Under the pieces are notes generated by a model. The model did not search any database, was not told the DNA's origin, and saw nothing but the letters and a program-made list of their open reading frames with translations. A stretch of DNA of 64,000 bases from Clostridia bacterium (GTDB lineage Bacteria > Bacillota > Clostridia > Christensenellales > CAG-917), in the NCBI GenBank assembly GCA_017461985.1, contig JAFTSA010000004.1:124001-188000 (forward strand), read 5' to 3'. Shown piece after piece: positions 1 to 8,222 of the stretch; positions within the stretch are counted from its first letter, which is position 1; every line of letters starts with the position of its first letter. A program made the translations under genes and the position numbers.

Positions 1-81
1 CTTATGGTTCCTATGTTTGTCAACGAAGGCGACACCATCCGCATTGACACAAGAACAGGCGAGTATATGTCACGTGTCTAA
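1..81 (+). CDS. efp: Elongation factor P, C-terminal fragment
   Basis: The last 26 codons of a gene that begins before the window. The translation ends in VNEGDTIRIDTRTGEYMSRV, the nearly invariant end of EF-P OB domain III. EF-P binds ribosomes stalled at polyproline stretches and promotes peptide bond formation. A strong terminator follows 25 bases after the stop, so efp ends its transcript here, separate from the sporulation operon downstream. Confidence 0.93.
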   Translation, partial: LMVPMFVNEGDTIRIDTRTGEYMSRV

Positions 82-106
82 TCTAAACCCCTGTGTTTAT
101 AAAACG

Positions 107-130
107 CCCACTCCACGGAGTGGGTTTTTT
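107..130 (+). terminator. Rho-independent terminator of efp
   Basis: CCCACTCC and GGAGTGGG form a GC-rich stem followed directly by six T residues. It lies just after the efp stop codon. Confidence 0.85.
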
Positions 131-201
131 ATTGCCAAAAAAACGAAAACGAATAAAAATTTCACTTGCGCGTGCCCGCACACGATAAACTTATATACTT
201 A

Positions 202-229
202 TTGCTTGTTTAAGTTTACATTATATACA
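202..229 (+). promoter_or_regulatory. Possible promoter for spoIIIA operon
   Basis: TTGCTT and TATACA are separated by 16 bases, about 105 bases before the chosen spoIIIAA start. The B. subtilis spoIIIA operon is read by mother-cell sigma-E, and I do not see a clear sigma-E promoter here, so this housekeeping-like match may be incidental. The rest of 131-335 shows nothing else recognisable. Confidence 0.3.
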
Positions 230-335
230 AGGTAAATTTTGTTCAAAAATCATTTGAGCGCACTTTTTGTTTGACGGATTTTGTCTTGCTTTGTCACCGC
301 TGAATTTTGCTCACTGCCACCACATATCTTTTAGT

Positions 336-1178
336 ATGTTTCGTGGACTTATTGACGGACGTCTTGAAAGGGTTTTAGAGGACTTTGACGAGGGTTTAGT
401 CACCGAGGTTAGGCTTCGTGTTGGCAAGCCTCTTGTCTTCTTTCAAGGGGGCGTAAGGTGTTGTCCACGGACTGAGAGCGGAGTGTACGTTGTCACCCGT
501 GACGACGTAGATAGGGTGCTTGGCATTGCCAGTGATTTTTCAATCTACGCCGTCAACGACCAACTGACAAAAGGCTATCTTGTCAAAGACGGCATACGGA
601 TAGGAGTTGTGGGTAGGGGAGTTGTTGAAGGGGGCAGAATTGTCACCGTAAAGGACGTAAACGCCCTTGTGCTTCGCATTCCGCACGAGGTTAAGGGCTG
701 TGCCGACAAAGTGATAGAAAGGGTTTTAGACGAAGGTTATCCCCACTTGAAATCCACCCTTGTCATATCACCGCCCGGGGCAGGCAAAACAACTCTGCTA
801 CGTGATATGGCACGGCAGGTGTCCGCGCACCTCAACACCCTTGTCATAGACGAAAGGTTTGAGTTAGGGGGTGTAGACGGCACTCTAGACCTAGGTGAAA
901 GCGAGGTTATGAGCGGAGTGCCAAAGGCGGTAGCCTACGAATTTGGCGTGCGGTCAACCTCACCTCAACTTATCGTCACAGACGAGCTGTTCCGCCGTGA
1001 AGATATTGAGGCGGTCAAGGATATTATGAGGTGTGGCGTCAAGGTGTTTGCCTCAGTCCACGGCAAAAATTTTGATGATTTGAAACGCAGTGAAACTTTC
1101 GCCCGGATAGAGGAGTGTTTTCAGTGTTTTGTCACCCTTGCACCCATAGGAAAGATAGTGTCAATATATGAAAAGTGA
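336..1178 (+). CDS. spoIIIAA: Stage III sporulation protein AA, ATPase
   Basis: First gene of a full eight-gene spoIIIA operon. SpoIIIAA is the cytosolic secretion-type ATPase that powers the mother-cell half of the SpoIIIA-SpoIIQ channel during engulfment. A P-loop (SPPGAGKTTLLRD, about residues 146-157) and the later VIDERFELGG segment match the family. I chose ATG 336 (280 residues), because its distance to the EVRLR segment fits homologues. An in-frame TTG at 267 would add 23 residues. Neither has a clear ribosome site. The end overlaps spoIIIAB by 11 bases, implying coupled translation. Confidence 0.93.
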   Translation: MFRGLIDGRLERVLEDFDEGLVTEVRLRVGKPLVFFQGGVRCCPRTESGVYVVTRDDVDRVLGIASDFSIYAVNDQLTKGYLVKDGIRIGVVGRGVVEGGRIVTVKDVNALVLRIPHEVKGCADKVIERVLDEGYPHLKSTLVISPPGAGKTTLLRDMARQVSAHLNTLVIDERFELGGVDGTLDLGESEVMSGVPKAVAYEFGVRSTSPQLIVTDELFRREDIEAVKDIMRCGVKVFASVHGKNFDDLKRSETFARIEECFQCFVTLAPIGKIVSIYEK

Positions 1179-1677
1179 GATTTTGCGGTTTGTGGCAGGG
1201 GGAGTGCTTGCCCTTGTGTCCACCTATATAGGACTTATGGTGAAGAGAGGATACGCCGAAAAGGTGAAATTCTACAAGGATTTAGTGGAGTTTTGCGGAG
1301 TTTTCAAGGGAGAGTTGTCTTTCAGTATGCCCACAGTCACCGACTTTTGCACCAAGTACGTTAAGGACAAAAAGGGCAAGTGGGTTGACGTAGTCAAGGA
1401 GTATCAAACCGACCTGACCACCAAAGGTAAGTTTGACCGCGACCTAGACAAATGGGAAGTTTTGCACTTGAAAAAAGAGGAAAAGAGCGAAATCCTCCAC
1501 TTTTTGCAGGGCATAGGCAAAACCTCTCTCACCGAGCAAATATCTTTTGTTGACAAATGCAATGTTGTTTTCACCTCTCGTCTTAAACAAGCGGAGGAAG
1601 ATATGAAGAAAAAGGGGAGTATGTACTTCAAGTTGTTTGCCCTTCTTGGGGTGGCACTCCTAGTGATATTGGGCTAG
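1168..1677 (+). CDS. spoIIIAB: Stage III sporulation protein AB
   Basis: A 169-residue protein with an N-terminal and a C-terminal hydrophobic helix bracketing a soluble helical domain, the SpoIIIAB plan, which resembles GspF-type inner-membrane platform proteins. It should partner the SpoIIIAA ATPase in the mother-cell membrane. It overlaps spoIIIAA and is followed after one base by spoIIIAC. Length and position in the operon are typical. Confidence 0.9.
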   Translation: MKSEILRFVAGGVLALVSTYIGLMVKRGYAEKVKFYKDLVEFCGVFKGELSFSMPTVTDFCTKYVKDKKGKWVDVVKEYQTDLTTKGKFDRDLDKWEVLHLKKEEKSEILHFLQGIGKTSLTEQISFVDKCNVVFTSRLKQAEEDMKKKGSMYFKLFALLGVALLVILG

Positions 1678-1678
1678 T

Positions 1679-1876
1679 ATGGGCATTGATATAATTTTGA
1701 AAATTGCAGGCATAGGCATACTGACCGCCATAGTCAGTATGATTCTCAAAAAGAGCGACAGAGATGACGTCGCCACTTTTGCAACCCTTGCAGGGCTCAT
1801 CGTTGTCATAGTCCTTGTGATAGACATGATAAGCGGACTTTTTGACACCATCAAATCCTTGCTGTCTTTGTACTGA
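1679..1876 (+). CDS. spoIIIAC: Stage III sporulation protein AC
   Basis: A 65-residue, almost wholly hydrophobic protein with two membrane helices separated by a short charged turn (KKSDRDD). This is the usual size and topology of SpoIIIAC, a small membrane subunit of the feeding channel between mother cell and forespore. Its last base is shared with the start of spoIIIAD. Confidence 0.92.
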   Translation: MGIDIILKIAGIGILTAIVSMILKKSDRDDVATFATLAGLIVVIVLVIDMISGLFDTIKSLLSLY

Positions 1877-2265
1877 TGATATTCAAACTGATTTCAATAG
1901 CCTTGATAGGAGTGGTGGTAGTGTTGCTTTTGAAGTCCACCAAGCCGGAGTTTGCGGTGTTTGCCACCATAGTGACGGGAGTTGTTATGGTGATATTGCT
2001 GTTGTCCACCCTTCAAGACGTCATATTATCCTTTGACAAAATTGTGAAAAAGAGCGGAGTTGACGAGGGCATTTTCACTGCCGTGCTGAAAATCATAGGC
2101 ATAGGCTATCTCACCGAGTATTCATCGTCAATAGCCAACGATGCAGGCTGTGGGAGTATCGCATCAAAGTTGCAGTTTGGTGGCAAACTGACCATTTTTG
2201 CAATGAGCATATCCATCGTATCCGCCCTCATTGACGTGGTGACGGAACTTGTAAATATGGTATGA
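1876..2265 (+). CDS. spoIIIAD: Stage III sporulation protein AD
   Basis: A 129-residue membrane protein with four hydrophobic segments. The segment IGYLTEYSSSIANDAGCGSI is the strongly conserved signature of SpoIIIAD. It is a channel membrane component acting with SpoIIIAC and SpoIIIAE. Start and stop overlap neighbouring genes by one and four bases, so the operon is translated as a tightly coupled unit. Confidence 0.94.
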   Translation: MIFKLISIALIGVVVVLLLKSTKPEFAVFATIVTGVVMVILLLSTLQDVILSFDKIVKKSGVDEGIFTAVLKIIGIGYLTEYSSSIANDAGCGSIASKLQFGGKLTIFAMSISIVSALIDVVTELVNMV

Positions 2266-3467
2266 AAAGGGTGAAAGGGAAGTGGAGAGTCATACTTTTG
2301 TTTTTGACGGCGGCGGTGATTACGCTAGCCCTTTTTTCAAGTGAAGGAGTTGCTGTCGCCAAAGATGAAGATGACCTTTTTGACAACTTATCATCTAGCA
2401 CACTGAAAGCCATAGAAAACCTTGACACAGACGCATTTCAGCGGTTTTTGGATTCACTAGAAGATGAGCAAAAATCCGCAGTGCCTTTTCACGATTTGAA
2501 GGAGTTTATCAAGGGGCTTACAAAGGGTGAAACAGAGGACTTTTTTTCAAACTTTCTCACCGCACTATTAAAGTCCCTAGGCAAATATTTCGTAGGTTTT
2601 CTGCCCGCTATTATCACAATTTTAGTGGTGTCTCTCTTAAAAAGTATGCTGTCTGGTATGACCTCAGGTTTTTTGAAGACGGGCACCAGCGAGATTGTCC
2701 ACGTGGTGTGCTATGTAGTCATAGTTGTGGTTTTGTCATCAGCCATGGTCAGCGTAGTGCAGGTGACAGTCACCACCATAAACAATATGACCGCCTTTGC
2801 AGGGGGTGTATTTCCAGTGCTTCTCACCTTGCTTGCAGGGCTTGGCGCAACAACGGGAGTTGCCACCTATCAACCTATGATGGCAGTGCTAGGGGGCGGA
2901 GTTATGGCGCTCATATCAAAGGTGATTTTGCCTGCATTTATTGCTTGCGTGGTGTTTGCGGTAGTTGGCAACCTGTCAAAAAACGTGAAGTTGACCAAAA
3001 TGAACAAAATGTTCAAGTCGGTGTCAAGTTGGCTTATAGGCATAGTGTTTGGGCTTTACGGCACTTTCCTCACCGTAGGTGGCATAGCAGGGGGAGTTGT
3101 GGACAAAGTAGGGTACAGTGCGGCAAAATTTGCACTTTCAAGCTACGTGCCAATCCTAGGGGGCTATCTCTCAGACGGCTTTGACCTAGTCGGTGCATCA
3201 ATGATGCTGGTGAAAAACGCCTTTGGCTACACCGCAGTCATAGTCCTTGTTGCCACGGTTATGTTTCCTCTTTTGAAGATTGTGGTATTCATCTTTTCAC
3301 TGCGCCTTGCCTCAGCGGTGGCAGAGCCCATAGGTGACGACAGAGTGTCCAATATGCTGTCCACCGTTGCAGACAACTGTTCACTTCTCATATCTGCCCT
3401 TGCAGGGGTGGCGTTTATGTTTTTTGTTCTCCTTATGCTTGTCATAGGCGTATTCAACGGGGTGTAG
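2262..3467 (+). CDS. spoIIIAE: Stage III sporulation protein AE
   Basis: A 401-residue polytopic membrane protein with an N-terminal signal-like helix, a charged external segment of about 80 residues and then at least seven hydrophobic helices. Residues such as AEPIGDDR near the end are characteristic of SpoIIIAE, the largest membrane subunit of the SpoIIIA channel. The ATGA overlap with spoIIIAD supports the chosen start. Confidence 0.94.
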   Translation: MKRVKGKWRVILLFLTAAVITLALFSSEGVAVAKDEDDLFDNLSSSTLKAIENLDTDAFQRFLDSLEDEQKSAVPFHDLKEFIKGLTKGETEDFFSNFLTALLKSLGKYFVGFLPAIITILVVSLLKSMLSGMTSGFLKTGTSEIVHVVCYVVIVVVLSSAMVSVVQVTVTTINNMTAFAGGVFPVLLTLLAGLGATTGVATYQPMMAVLGGGVMALISKVILPAFIACVVFAVVGNLSKNVKLTKMNKMFKSVSSWLIGIVFGLYGTFLTVGGIAGGVVDKVGYSAAKFALSSYVPILGGYLSDGFDLVGASMMLVKNAFGYTAVIVLVATVMFPLLKIVVFIFSLRLASAVAEPIGDDRVSNMLSTVADNCSLLISALAGVAFMFFVLLMLVIGVFNGV

Positions 3468-3468
3468 C

Positions 3469-3948
3469 GTGAGTGAGTGGCTTCTTGGGATTGTAGGGAT
3501 AATAGCACTAGGGCTTCTCCTAGAAATAGTCTTGCCAGACGGACAAATCACCAAATATGTCCGCGGTGCTTTTTCATTGCTGGTTATCGTGGCGGTGATA
3601 GCCCCCTTGCCAAAAATTTTCGGCGGTGATTTTGAGTTTGTTTTTGACGGCGTAAGTTATGAAATTGACAGCACCTATCTCGCTTCACAGGGTGAGGAAT
3701 ATGAAAGCACTCTTGAAAACAATCTGGAACAAATCCTTTTGAAAGAGGGCTACAAGGCAGAGGTGAAAGTTGTCGTAAAAGAGGGAAGTGTGAAAAATGT
3801 TGAGATGATTTCAGTGAAAATCTTTCTTTCAGGAATAACCGCAAGTGAAGAGAATACACATATATCAAGGGTGAAATCCACCCTAGCAAAAGTCACTGGA
3901 GTGGACGAGGACAAAATATCAGTGGGTGTAGAAGATGGAAGTGGTTGA
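3469..3948 (+). CDS. spoIIIAF: Stage III sporulation protein AF
   Basis: A 159-residue protein starting at GTG one base after the spoIIIAE stop. Two N-terminal membrane helices (WLLGIVGIIALGLLLEIVLP and a second ending near residue 48) precede a soluble alpha/beta domain, as in SpoIIIAF. The soluble domain is thought to be a ring-building motif in the intermembrane space. It overlaps spoIIIAG by 14 bases. Confidence 0.9.
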   Translation: MSEWLLGIVGIIALGLLLEIVLPDGQITKYVRGAFSLLVIVAVIAPLPKIFGGDFEFVFDGVSYEIDSTYLASQGEEYESTLENNLEQILLKEGYKAEVKVVVKEGSVKNVEMISVKIFLSGITASEENTHISRVKSTLAKVTGVDEDKISVGVEDGSG

Positions 3949-4339
3949 CAACAGGCGGACGTCAGTCCTTGACAAAATAAAGGACAATCCTTTTGTGAAA
4001 AAGGTTTTCCGCTCAAAAAAACTGCGACTTGTCATCTCTGCAATCATAATCGCCCTAGCCCTCATCATATACTCTGGTGTAAGCGAAAAAAAGACGGAAG
4101 AAGTCAGCGCCGTTATGGACGAAGAGGAAACACGGCTTTCAAAGGTGCTATCCTCAATTGAGGGGGCAGGGCAGGTGGAAGTGATGATAGTCCGTGAGGA
4201 CGGCGTAGTCACAGGAGTCCTTGTGGTGGCAGAAGGGGCAAAAGATATAGGAGTAATGCTGAAACTTTTAGACGCCACGTCCACGGTTATGGGCGTTGAC
4301 AAGAGCGTTGTTGAAGTATATCAAATGGAACAAGTTTAG
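3935..4339 (+). CDS. spoIIIAG: Stage III sporulation protein AG
   Basis: A 134-residue protein with a cytoplasmic tail, one membrane helix (about residues 29-45) and a C-terminal ring-building domain. SpoIIIAG forms a large ring in the space between mother cell and forespore. At 134 residues it is shorter than the B. subtilis protein; the loop between the helix and the ring domain is reduced. Confidence 0.88.
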   Translation: MEVVDNRRTSVLDKIKDNPFVKKVFRSKKLRLVISAIIIALALIIYSGVSEKKTEEVSAVMDEEETRLSKVLSSIEGAGQVEVMIVREDGVVTGVLVVAEGAKDIGVMLKLLDATSTVMGVDKSVVEVYQMEQV

Positions 4340-4347
4340 GAGGAGTT

Positions 4348-4836
4348 ATGAAAATAAAACCAAGAACAAAAAAAGCAATCGTCCTGTCAGTTATGGTGGT
4401 TTTGCTTGTGGCAACAGGTGTGCTCAACTGGGCACTCAACGACAAACTTTTGTCAAAAGATGAGCCTGCATCAGCAGACACCGTCACTGAAACTTTCTTT
4501 GCAACCTACCGCAGTGACAGAGATTCAACAAGAGAGTCAGAGTATCTATACCTTGACGCAATCATCACGTCTGCAGACTCATCAGCAGAAAGCAAGGCCC
4601 TTGCCGAAGAGCAAAAACTTGCTCTCGTCATGAGAATGGAGCAGGAGTTGACCCTTGAAACCCTCATCAAGGCAAAGGGTTTTGACGATGCCATCGTGGC
4701 AATAGGCGACAACGGTGTCAGTGTGGTTGTGGGCACAGAGGAACTATCACAAGAGCAAGCCACCCAAATCCTTGCAATCATCACAGACGAAACGGACTAC
4801 ACGGCAAATGACGTAAAAATCATCCCTTACAACTAA
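4348..4836 (+). CDS. spoIIIAH: Stage III sporulation protein AH
   Basis: A 162-residue protein with one N-terminal membrane helix and an extracytoplasmic domain ending in TANDVKIIPYN, as in SpoIIIAH. In other Firmicutes it binds forespore SpoIIQ and completes the intercellular channel. An AGGAG site lies seven bases before the ATG. A terminator follows, so it is the last gene of the operon. Confidence 0.92.
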   Translation: MKIKPRTKKAIVLSVMVVLLVATGVLNWALNDKLLSKDEPASADTVTETFFATYRSDRDSTRESEYLYLDAIITSADSSAESKALAEEQKLALVMRMEQELTLETLIKAKGFDDAIVAIGDNGVSVVVGTEELSQEQATQILAIITDETDYTANDVKIIPYN

Positions 4837-4842
4837 AAGAAA

Positions 4843-4884
4843 AGCCCATTATATTTGAAGAAGTATAGTGGGCTTCATTTTTTT
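4843..4884 (+). terminator. Terminator of spoIIIA operon
   Basis: AGCCCATTATA and TATAGTGGGCT form a long stem with one G-T pair, followed by a T-rich run. It separates spoIIIAH from the next promoter. Confidence 0.82.
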
Positions 4885-4885
4885 C

Positions 4886-4914
4886 TTGCTATAAATTTTT
4901 CAGTATGTTATAAT
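4886..4914 (+). promoter_or_regulatory. Sigma-A promoter with leaderless geometry
   Basis: TTGCTA, a 17-base spacer and a perfect TATAAT. Only six bases separate the minus-10 box from the ATG at 4921, so transcription should begin at or next to the start codon and give a leaderless mRNA. No ribosome site is present. Confidence 0.75.
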
Positions 4915-4920
4915 ACTGCC

Positions 4921-5247
4921 ATGGCAAACGACAACAAAAAAAATATGTCCGTATTTTCGGACGTCATCAAATCACTTGCTTTTGACGCAGCAATGGGCGT
5001 GGAGGGTGTCATCGTCCTCCGTGGCAATGACGGCTTCAGGAAATCAGTCCGTGAAGGCGGAGTTTCCGTTGAATTTTTACCCAACGATAGAGTCAGCATC
5101 AACCTGACGGTCAACATCCATTTTGGATTTACAGTGCCCGCACTTGTTGCAGCAGTACAAGAGAAAGTGAAAGCAGAGGTTGAAGGCTCAACCAAATATC
5201 ATGTACATTCAATCAACGTCCACGTCAAGGACGTATTGCCTCAATAA
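4921..5247 (+). CDS. Asp23/Gls24 family envelope stress protein
   Basis: A 108-residue protein of the Asp23/Gls24 (DUF322) family. The segments AMGVEGVIVLRG and VSINLTVNIHFGFTVPALV and the ending VHVKDVLPQ match the family core. Members are cytoplasmic or membrane-associated and linked to cell-envelope homeostasis. In Clostridia this gene is commonly found between spoIIIA and nusB, as here. An upstream in-frame ATG at 4855 lies inside the spoIIIAH terminator, so ATG 4921 is preferred. The mRNA seems leaderless. Confidence 0.88.
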   Translation: MANDNKKNMSVFSDVIKSLAFDAAMGVEGVIVLRGNDGFRKSVREGGVSVEFLPNDRVSINLTVNIHFGFTVPALVAAVQEKVKAEVEGSTKYHVHSINVHVKDVLPQ

Positions 5248-5250
5248 CCT

Positions 5251-5640
5251 ATGAGAAAGATCGCAAGAGAAACAGTTTTCAAGCTTTTATTTGAACATTC
5301 CTTTTTGAACGAGCGCAACGACGACGGCATAGAACTTTTGATGCTTGCCGACGACTTCACTGAAGATGACAAGGACTATATCAAGCGCACCTATGACGGC
5401 GTCATTCTTTCAGCAGACTCATTGAAGGAGAAGATTTCCGCACGTCTTGAAAACTACCGCATTGAAAGACTTTATCGTCCTGACCTCATAGTCTTGATGC
5501 TTGCCACTTATGAACTTGAAAGGGGAGACGCCCCTGACAAGGTGGTCATCAACGAGGCTGTGGACCTTGCAAAACGCTACGGCACCGAAAAATCGGGCAA
5601 GTTTGTCAACGGCGTCCTTGCAAAAATGATAAAAACCTAG
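5251..5640 (+). CDS. nusB: Transcription antitermination factor NusB
   Basis: A 129-residue all-helical protein starting MRKIARETVFKLLFEH and containing the family pattern VVINEAVDLAKRYGTEKSGKFVNGVL. NusB binds boxA RNA with NusE (ribosomal protein S10) and supports antitermination on rRNA operons. It begins three bases after the Asp23 gene stop and is probably co-transcribed. Its stop codon is embedded in the following terminator hairpin. Confidence 0.95.
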   Translation: MRKIARETVFKLLFEHSFLNERNDDGIELLMLADDFTEDDKDYIKRTYDGVILSADSLKEKISARLENYRIERLYRPDLIVLMLATYELERGDAPDKVVINEAVDLAKRYGTEKSGKFVNGVLAKMIKT

Positions 5641-5657
5641 AAAATAGGTTTTTTTTT
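5632..5657 (+). terminator. Terminator overlapping nusB stop
   Basis: AAAACCT and AGGTTTT form a stem around the TAG stop, followed by a run of nine T residues in all. The stem is AT-rich, so termination may be partial. Confidence 0.6.
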
Positions 5658-5737
5658 GTCCAAAAATAGGCAAAAATCAGTGGAAAAACCCGAAAAAAAC
5701 GTTTGTAGTTGCAAAAAAGGAAGATAATACATCAAAA

Positions 5738-6943
5738 ATGGAAGATAAAGTGCCTGTTTTGAAAAATGCCATATCTGTAAGTGAATTGAACGCAACAATT
5801 CACGCGTGTATGGACGCCCCGATATTCCAAGGTTTGGAAGTTTTTGGGGAGATTTCAGGCTACAAACTTTCAGGCCCCCACGCATATTTCACCTTGAAGG
5901 ACCAAAATGCCCAAATTTCTTGCGTGCGTTTTTATGCCTCTCGTGATTATATGCCCAAAGACGGCGAAAGCGTCATCCTTTGTGGCAGACTTGACTACTA
6001 CGTAAAGGGCGGAAGACTGACTTTGCAAGTGTCCTCAATCACCCCCGTAGGAAAGGGGCTTCTTTTCTTGCAGTTTGAAAAACTCAAAGAGCAACTGACA
6101 AAGGAGGGCATATTTGACGAAGCCCACAAAGTGCCAATCCCCAAGTATCCAAAAAGCGTTTTGGTTGTCACCTCAAAGACGGGCGCAGTCATACGAGATA
6201 TCGTCACCACCATCCGCAAAAAGAATCCTGTCATCAACATCGTCGTCCGTGACGTACGCGTGCAGGGTGAGGGCGCAGGCAAGGAAATAGCAAACGTCCT
6301 TGCAAGAGTGGACAAGTTGGGCTATGACGTCATCATCATCGCAAGAGGGGGAGGCTCTCTTGAGGACCTTGCACCTTTTTACGATGAAACACTTGTCCGT
6401 GCGGTTTACAAGATGGAGACACCGGTCATATCTGCAGTAGGCCACGAAACAGACTTTTCACTTTGCGACTTCGTTGCGGACGTCCGTGCAGCCACCCCTA
6501 CCGCAGCAGGGGAGTTGGTGGGATACGACTACTACGACAACGTGAAGAGAGTGAAGGAGTTGTCTGCACGACTTGGTGGACTTGTTTTGAAGCAAGTTGA
6601 AAGAAAGTCTATGCGTGTCAACCTTGCCGTTCAAAAGTTAGGACACAAAGCAAAGAGTTTTTACGGCGACAGAGTGAACAAAGTGCAGACTCTTGTCACA
6701 CGCATAAGCACCCTTGTCAAGGAGAAGTTTGTCCGTGCGGACTTCCGTCTTGAAAAGGCAATGACCAACCTTGACAACCTCAGCCCCTTGAAGACCTTAA
6801 AGCGCGGTTATTTTGCACTGACCGTAGATGACAAATCAGTGACCGCCGTAAAGGACCTGAAAGTGGGGGACACAATAAAGGCAAAAGGCGCAGACGGCAC
6901 GTTGACCGCAACAGTCACTTCCGTCACCAGCGAGGAGAAATAA
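5738..6943 (+). CDS. xseA: Exodeoxyribonuclease VII large subunit
   Basis: A 401-residue protein with an N-terminal OB fold (about residues 5-100), the catalytic XseA domain (VVTSKTGAVIRDI, IIIARGGGSLEDL, SAVGHETDFSL and AATPTAAGE) and a coiled-coil plus C-terminal anchor region. ExoVII degrades single-stranded DNA in both directions. xseB follows after one base, as usual for the two-subunit enzyme. A purine-rich AAGGAAG lies about 14 bases before the ATG, rather far for a ribosome site. Confidence 0.96.
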   Translation: MEDKVPVLKNAISVSELNATIHACMDAPIFQGLEVFGEISGYKLSGPHAYFTLKDQNAQISCVRFYASRDYMPKDGESVILCGRLDYYVKGGRLTLQVSSITPVGKGLLFLQFEKLKEQLTKEGIFDEAHKVPIPKYPKSVLVVTSKTGAVIRDIVTTIRKKNPVINIVVRDVRVQGEGAGKEIANVLARVDKLGYDVIIIARGGGSLEDLAPFYDETLVRAVYKMETPVISAVGHETDFSLCDFVADVRAATPTAAGELVGYDYYDNVKRVKELSARLGGLVLKQVERKSMRVNLAVQKLGHKAKSFYGDRVNKVQTLVTRISTLVKEKFVRADFRLEKAMTNLDNLSPLKTLKRGYFALTVDDKSVTAVKDLKVGDTIKAKGADGTLTATVTSVTSEEK

Positions 6944-6944
6944 T

Positions 6945-7163
6945 ATGAGCGAAATGAAAAAGTTTGAAGAAGCCCTCGGTGAACTTGAAACAATCGTGAG
7001 AAAACTTGAAGGCGACCTTCCCATCGACGAAGCCACCAAGGCATTTGAAAGAGGAATCCAACTTTCAAAAACTTGTATGGATGAACTCAAGGAAGAGAAG
7101 GGCAAAATCTCCCTTCTTGTTGACGACTTGAACAAACTGACCGAAGAATTCATCATTGACTAA
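6945..7163 (+). CDS. xseB: Exodeoxyribonuclease VII small subunit
   Basis: A 72-residue helical protein with the family pattern FEEALGELETIVRKLEGD and a central FERGIQLSKTC segment. Several copies wrap the XseA coiled coil in ExoVII. It starts one base after xseA, and a GGAG site lies upstream inside the xseA end. Confidence 0.94.
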   Translation: MSEMKKFEEALGELETIVRKLEGDLPIDEATKAFERGIQLSKTCMDELKEEKGKISLLVDDLNKLTEEFIID

Positions 7164-7164
7164 A

Positions 7165-7992
7165 ATGGAATTTGCCACCAGGTTTATCCAAAAAATAAAC
7201 GGCAGACTTGCTGAACTTCTTTCACACGCAAAGGTAGATGCGTGTGATTTCGGCATTGTCAATCCTTTGCAAGAGGGATATTCTTATGCGGTGAAAGACG
7301 GCGGAAAACGTATCCGCCCTATGTCAGTATATCTGGGCGCATTGTCAACTGGGATTGAAATTAACAAGGCTAAGTGTGACGCCCTCATTGACCTTGCTTG
7401 TATGGTTGAACTGGTGCATAGTTATTCACTTGTCCACGATGACCTGCCTGCAATGGACAATGACGACTATCGCAGGGGCAAACTGTCCACCCACAAAAAG
7501 TACGGTGAAGCCAACGGCATACTCATCGGTGACGGACTTTTGACACTTGCAATGGTTGTTGGGCTCAACCTTAACCACGGGGAGGACTTTGTCCGCGGAG
7601 CAGGATACATTGCAAAAGGCGCATTCAATATGGTGACAGGTCAAGCCCTTGACCTTGCAGAGGGCAAAAAGGATTATCTTGACGTCTACACCTTGAAGAC
7701 TGCGGAACTTATTTCAAATTCCTTTGCCGCAGGAAGCACACTTATGGGAGCAAGTGATGATATGGTCCGCCTTGCCAAAGAGTACGGTCATCATTTAGGA
7801 CTTGCTTTCCAACTGGCAGACGACCTTCTTGACGACGGCACAGAAGTGTCCCTAGTCAGTGAAAAGGGGAGAGAATACGTTGTGGCGCTCTTAAATGAAG
7901 AAACCGAGAAGGCAATAAACTGCGCCAAAACCCTAGGTGAAAGTGAATTGTTGACCACTTTTGCAACAAATCTTCTCAAAAGAACAAAATAA
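7165..7992 (+). CDS. ispA: Polyprenyl synthetase, probable farnesyl diphosphate synthase
   Basis: A trans-isoprenyl diphosphate synthase of 275 residues from ATG 7165; a TTG at 7156 inside xseB could add three residues. It shows GGKRIRP, the first aspartate-rich motif LVHDDLPAMDND and the second, QLADDLLDD. The xseA-xseB-ispA order is common in Firmicutes and points to FPP or GPP synthase supplying undecaprenyl and quinone precursors. The C-terminal region after the second motif is shorter than in E. coli IspA, so chain-length specificity is not certain. Confidence 0.9.
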   Translation: MEFATRFIQKINGRLAELLSHAKVDACDFGIVNPLQEGYSYAVKDGGKRIRPMSVYLGALSTGIEINKAKCDALIDLACMVELVHSYSLVHDDLPAMDNDDYRRGKLSTHKKYGEANGILIGDGLLTLAMVVGLNLNHGEDFVRGAGYIAKGAFNMVTGQALDLAEGKKDYLDVYTLKTAELISNSFAAGSTLMGASDDMVRLAKEYGHHLGLAFQLADDLLDDGTEVSLVSEKGREYVVALLNEETEKAINCAKTLGESELLTTFATNLLKRTK

Positions 7993-8005
7993 AATCAAAA
8001 ACTTG

Positions 8006-8034
8006 TTGCAAAATTCAACTTCTTTTGATATATT
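8006..8034 (+). promoter_or_regulatory. Promoter of tRNA-Gly/tRNA-Cys unit
   Basis: TTGCAA, 17 bases, TATATT, ending 18 bases before the mature 5' end of tRNA-Gly. No other promoter-like match lies between ispA and the tRNAs. Confidence 0.7.
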
Positions 8035-8052
8035 ATTAAGGCAGTCAATTCT

Positions 8053-8127
8053 GCGGGAGTGACTCAGTGGTAGAGTGTCACCTTGCCAAGGTGAAAGTCG
8101 CGGGTCCGAATCCCGTCTCCCGCTCCA
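8053..8127 (+). tRNA. tRNA-Gly (anticodon GCC), CCA encoded
   Basis: Cloverleaf with a GCGGGAG/CTCCCGC acceptor stem, anticodon loop TTGCCAA, T-arm with GGTCCGAATCC and encoded CCA. It is identical in sequence to the tRNA-Gly on the opposite strand at 48781-48855. Confidence 0.97.
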
Positions 8128-8213
8128 CAAGCGGACGTGGATGGCGTAAGCATCCACGAGACCCGCTCCACAAGCGGACGTGGATGGCGCAAGCATCCAC
8201 GAGACCCGCTCCA
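8124..8213 (+). repeat. Tandem 43-base repeats copying the tRNA-Gly 3' end
   Basis: Two units (8124-8166 and 8167-8209) differ at one base. Each starts with TCCA, holds a CGTGGATG/CATCCACG hairpin and ends in ACCCGC, so every unit boundary recreates the CCCGCTCCA end of tRNA-Gly; a third TCCA closes the array at 8210-8213. The units lie between tRNA-Gly and tRNA-Cys and must be present in the primary transcript. Confidence 0.88.
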
Positions 8214-8222
8214 ATTAAATAT

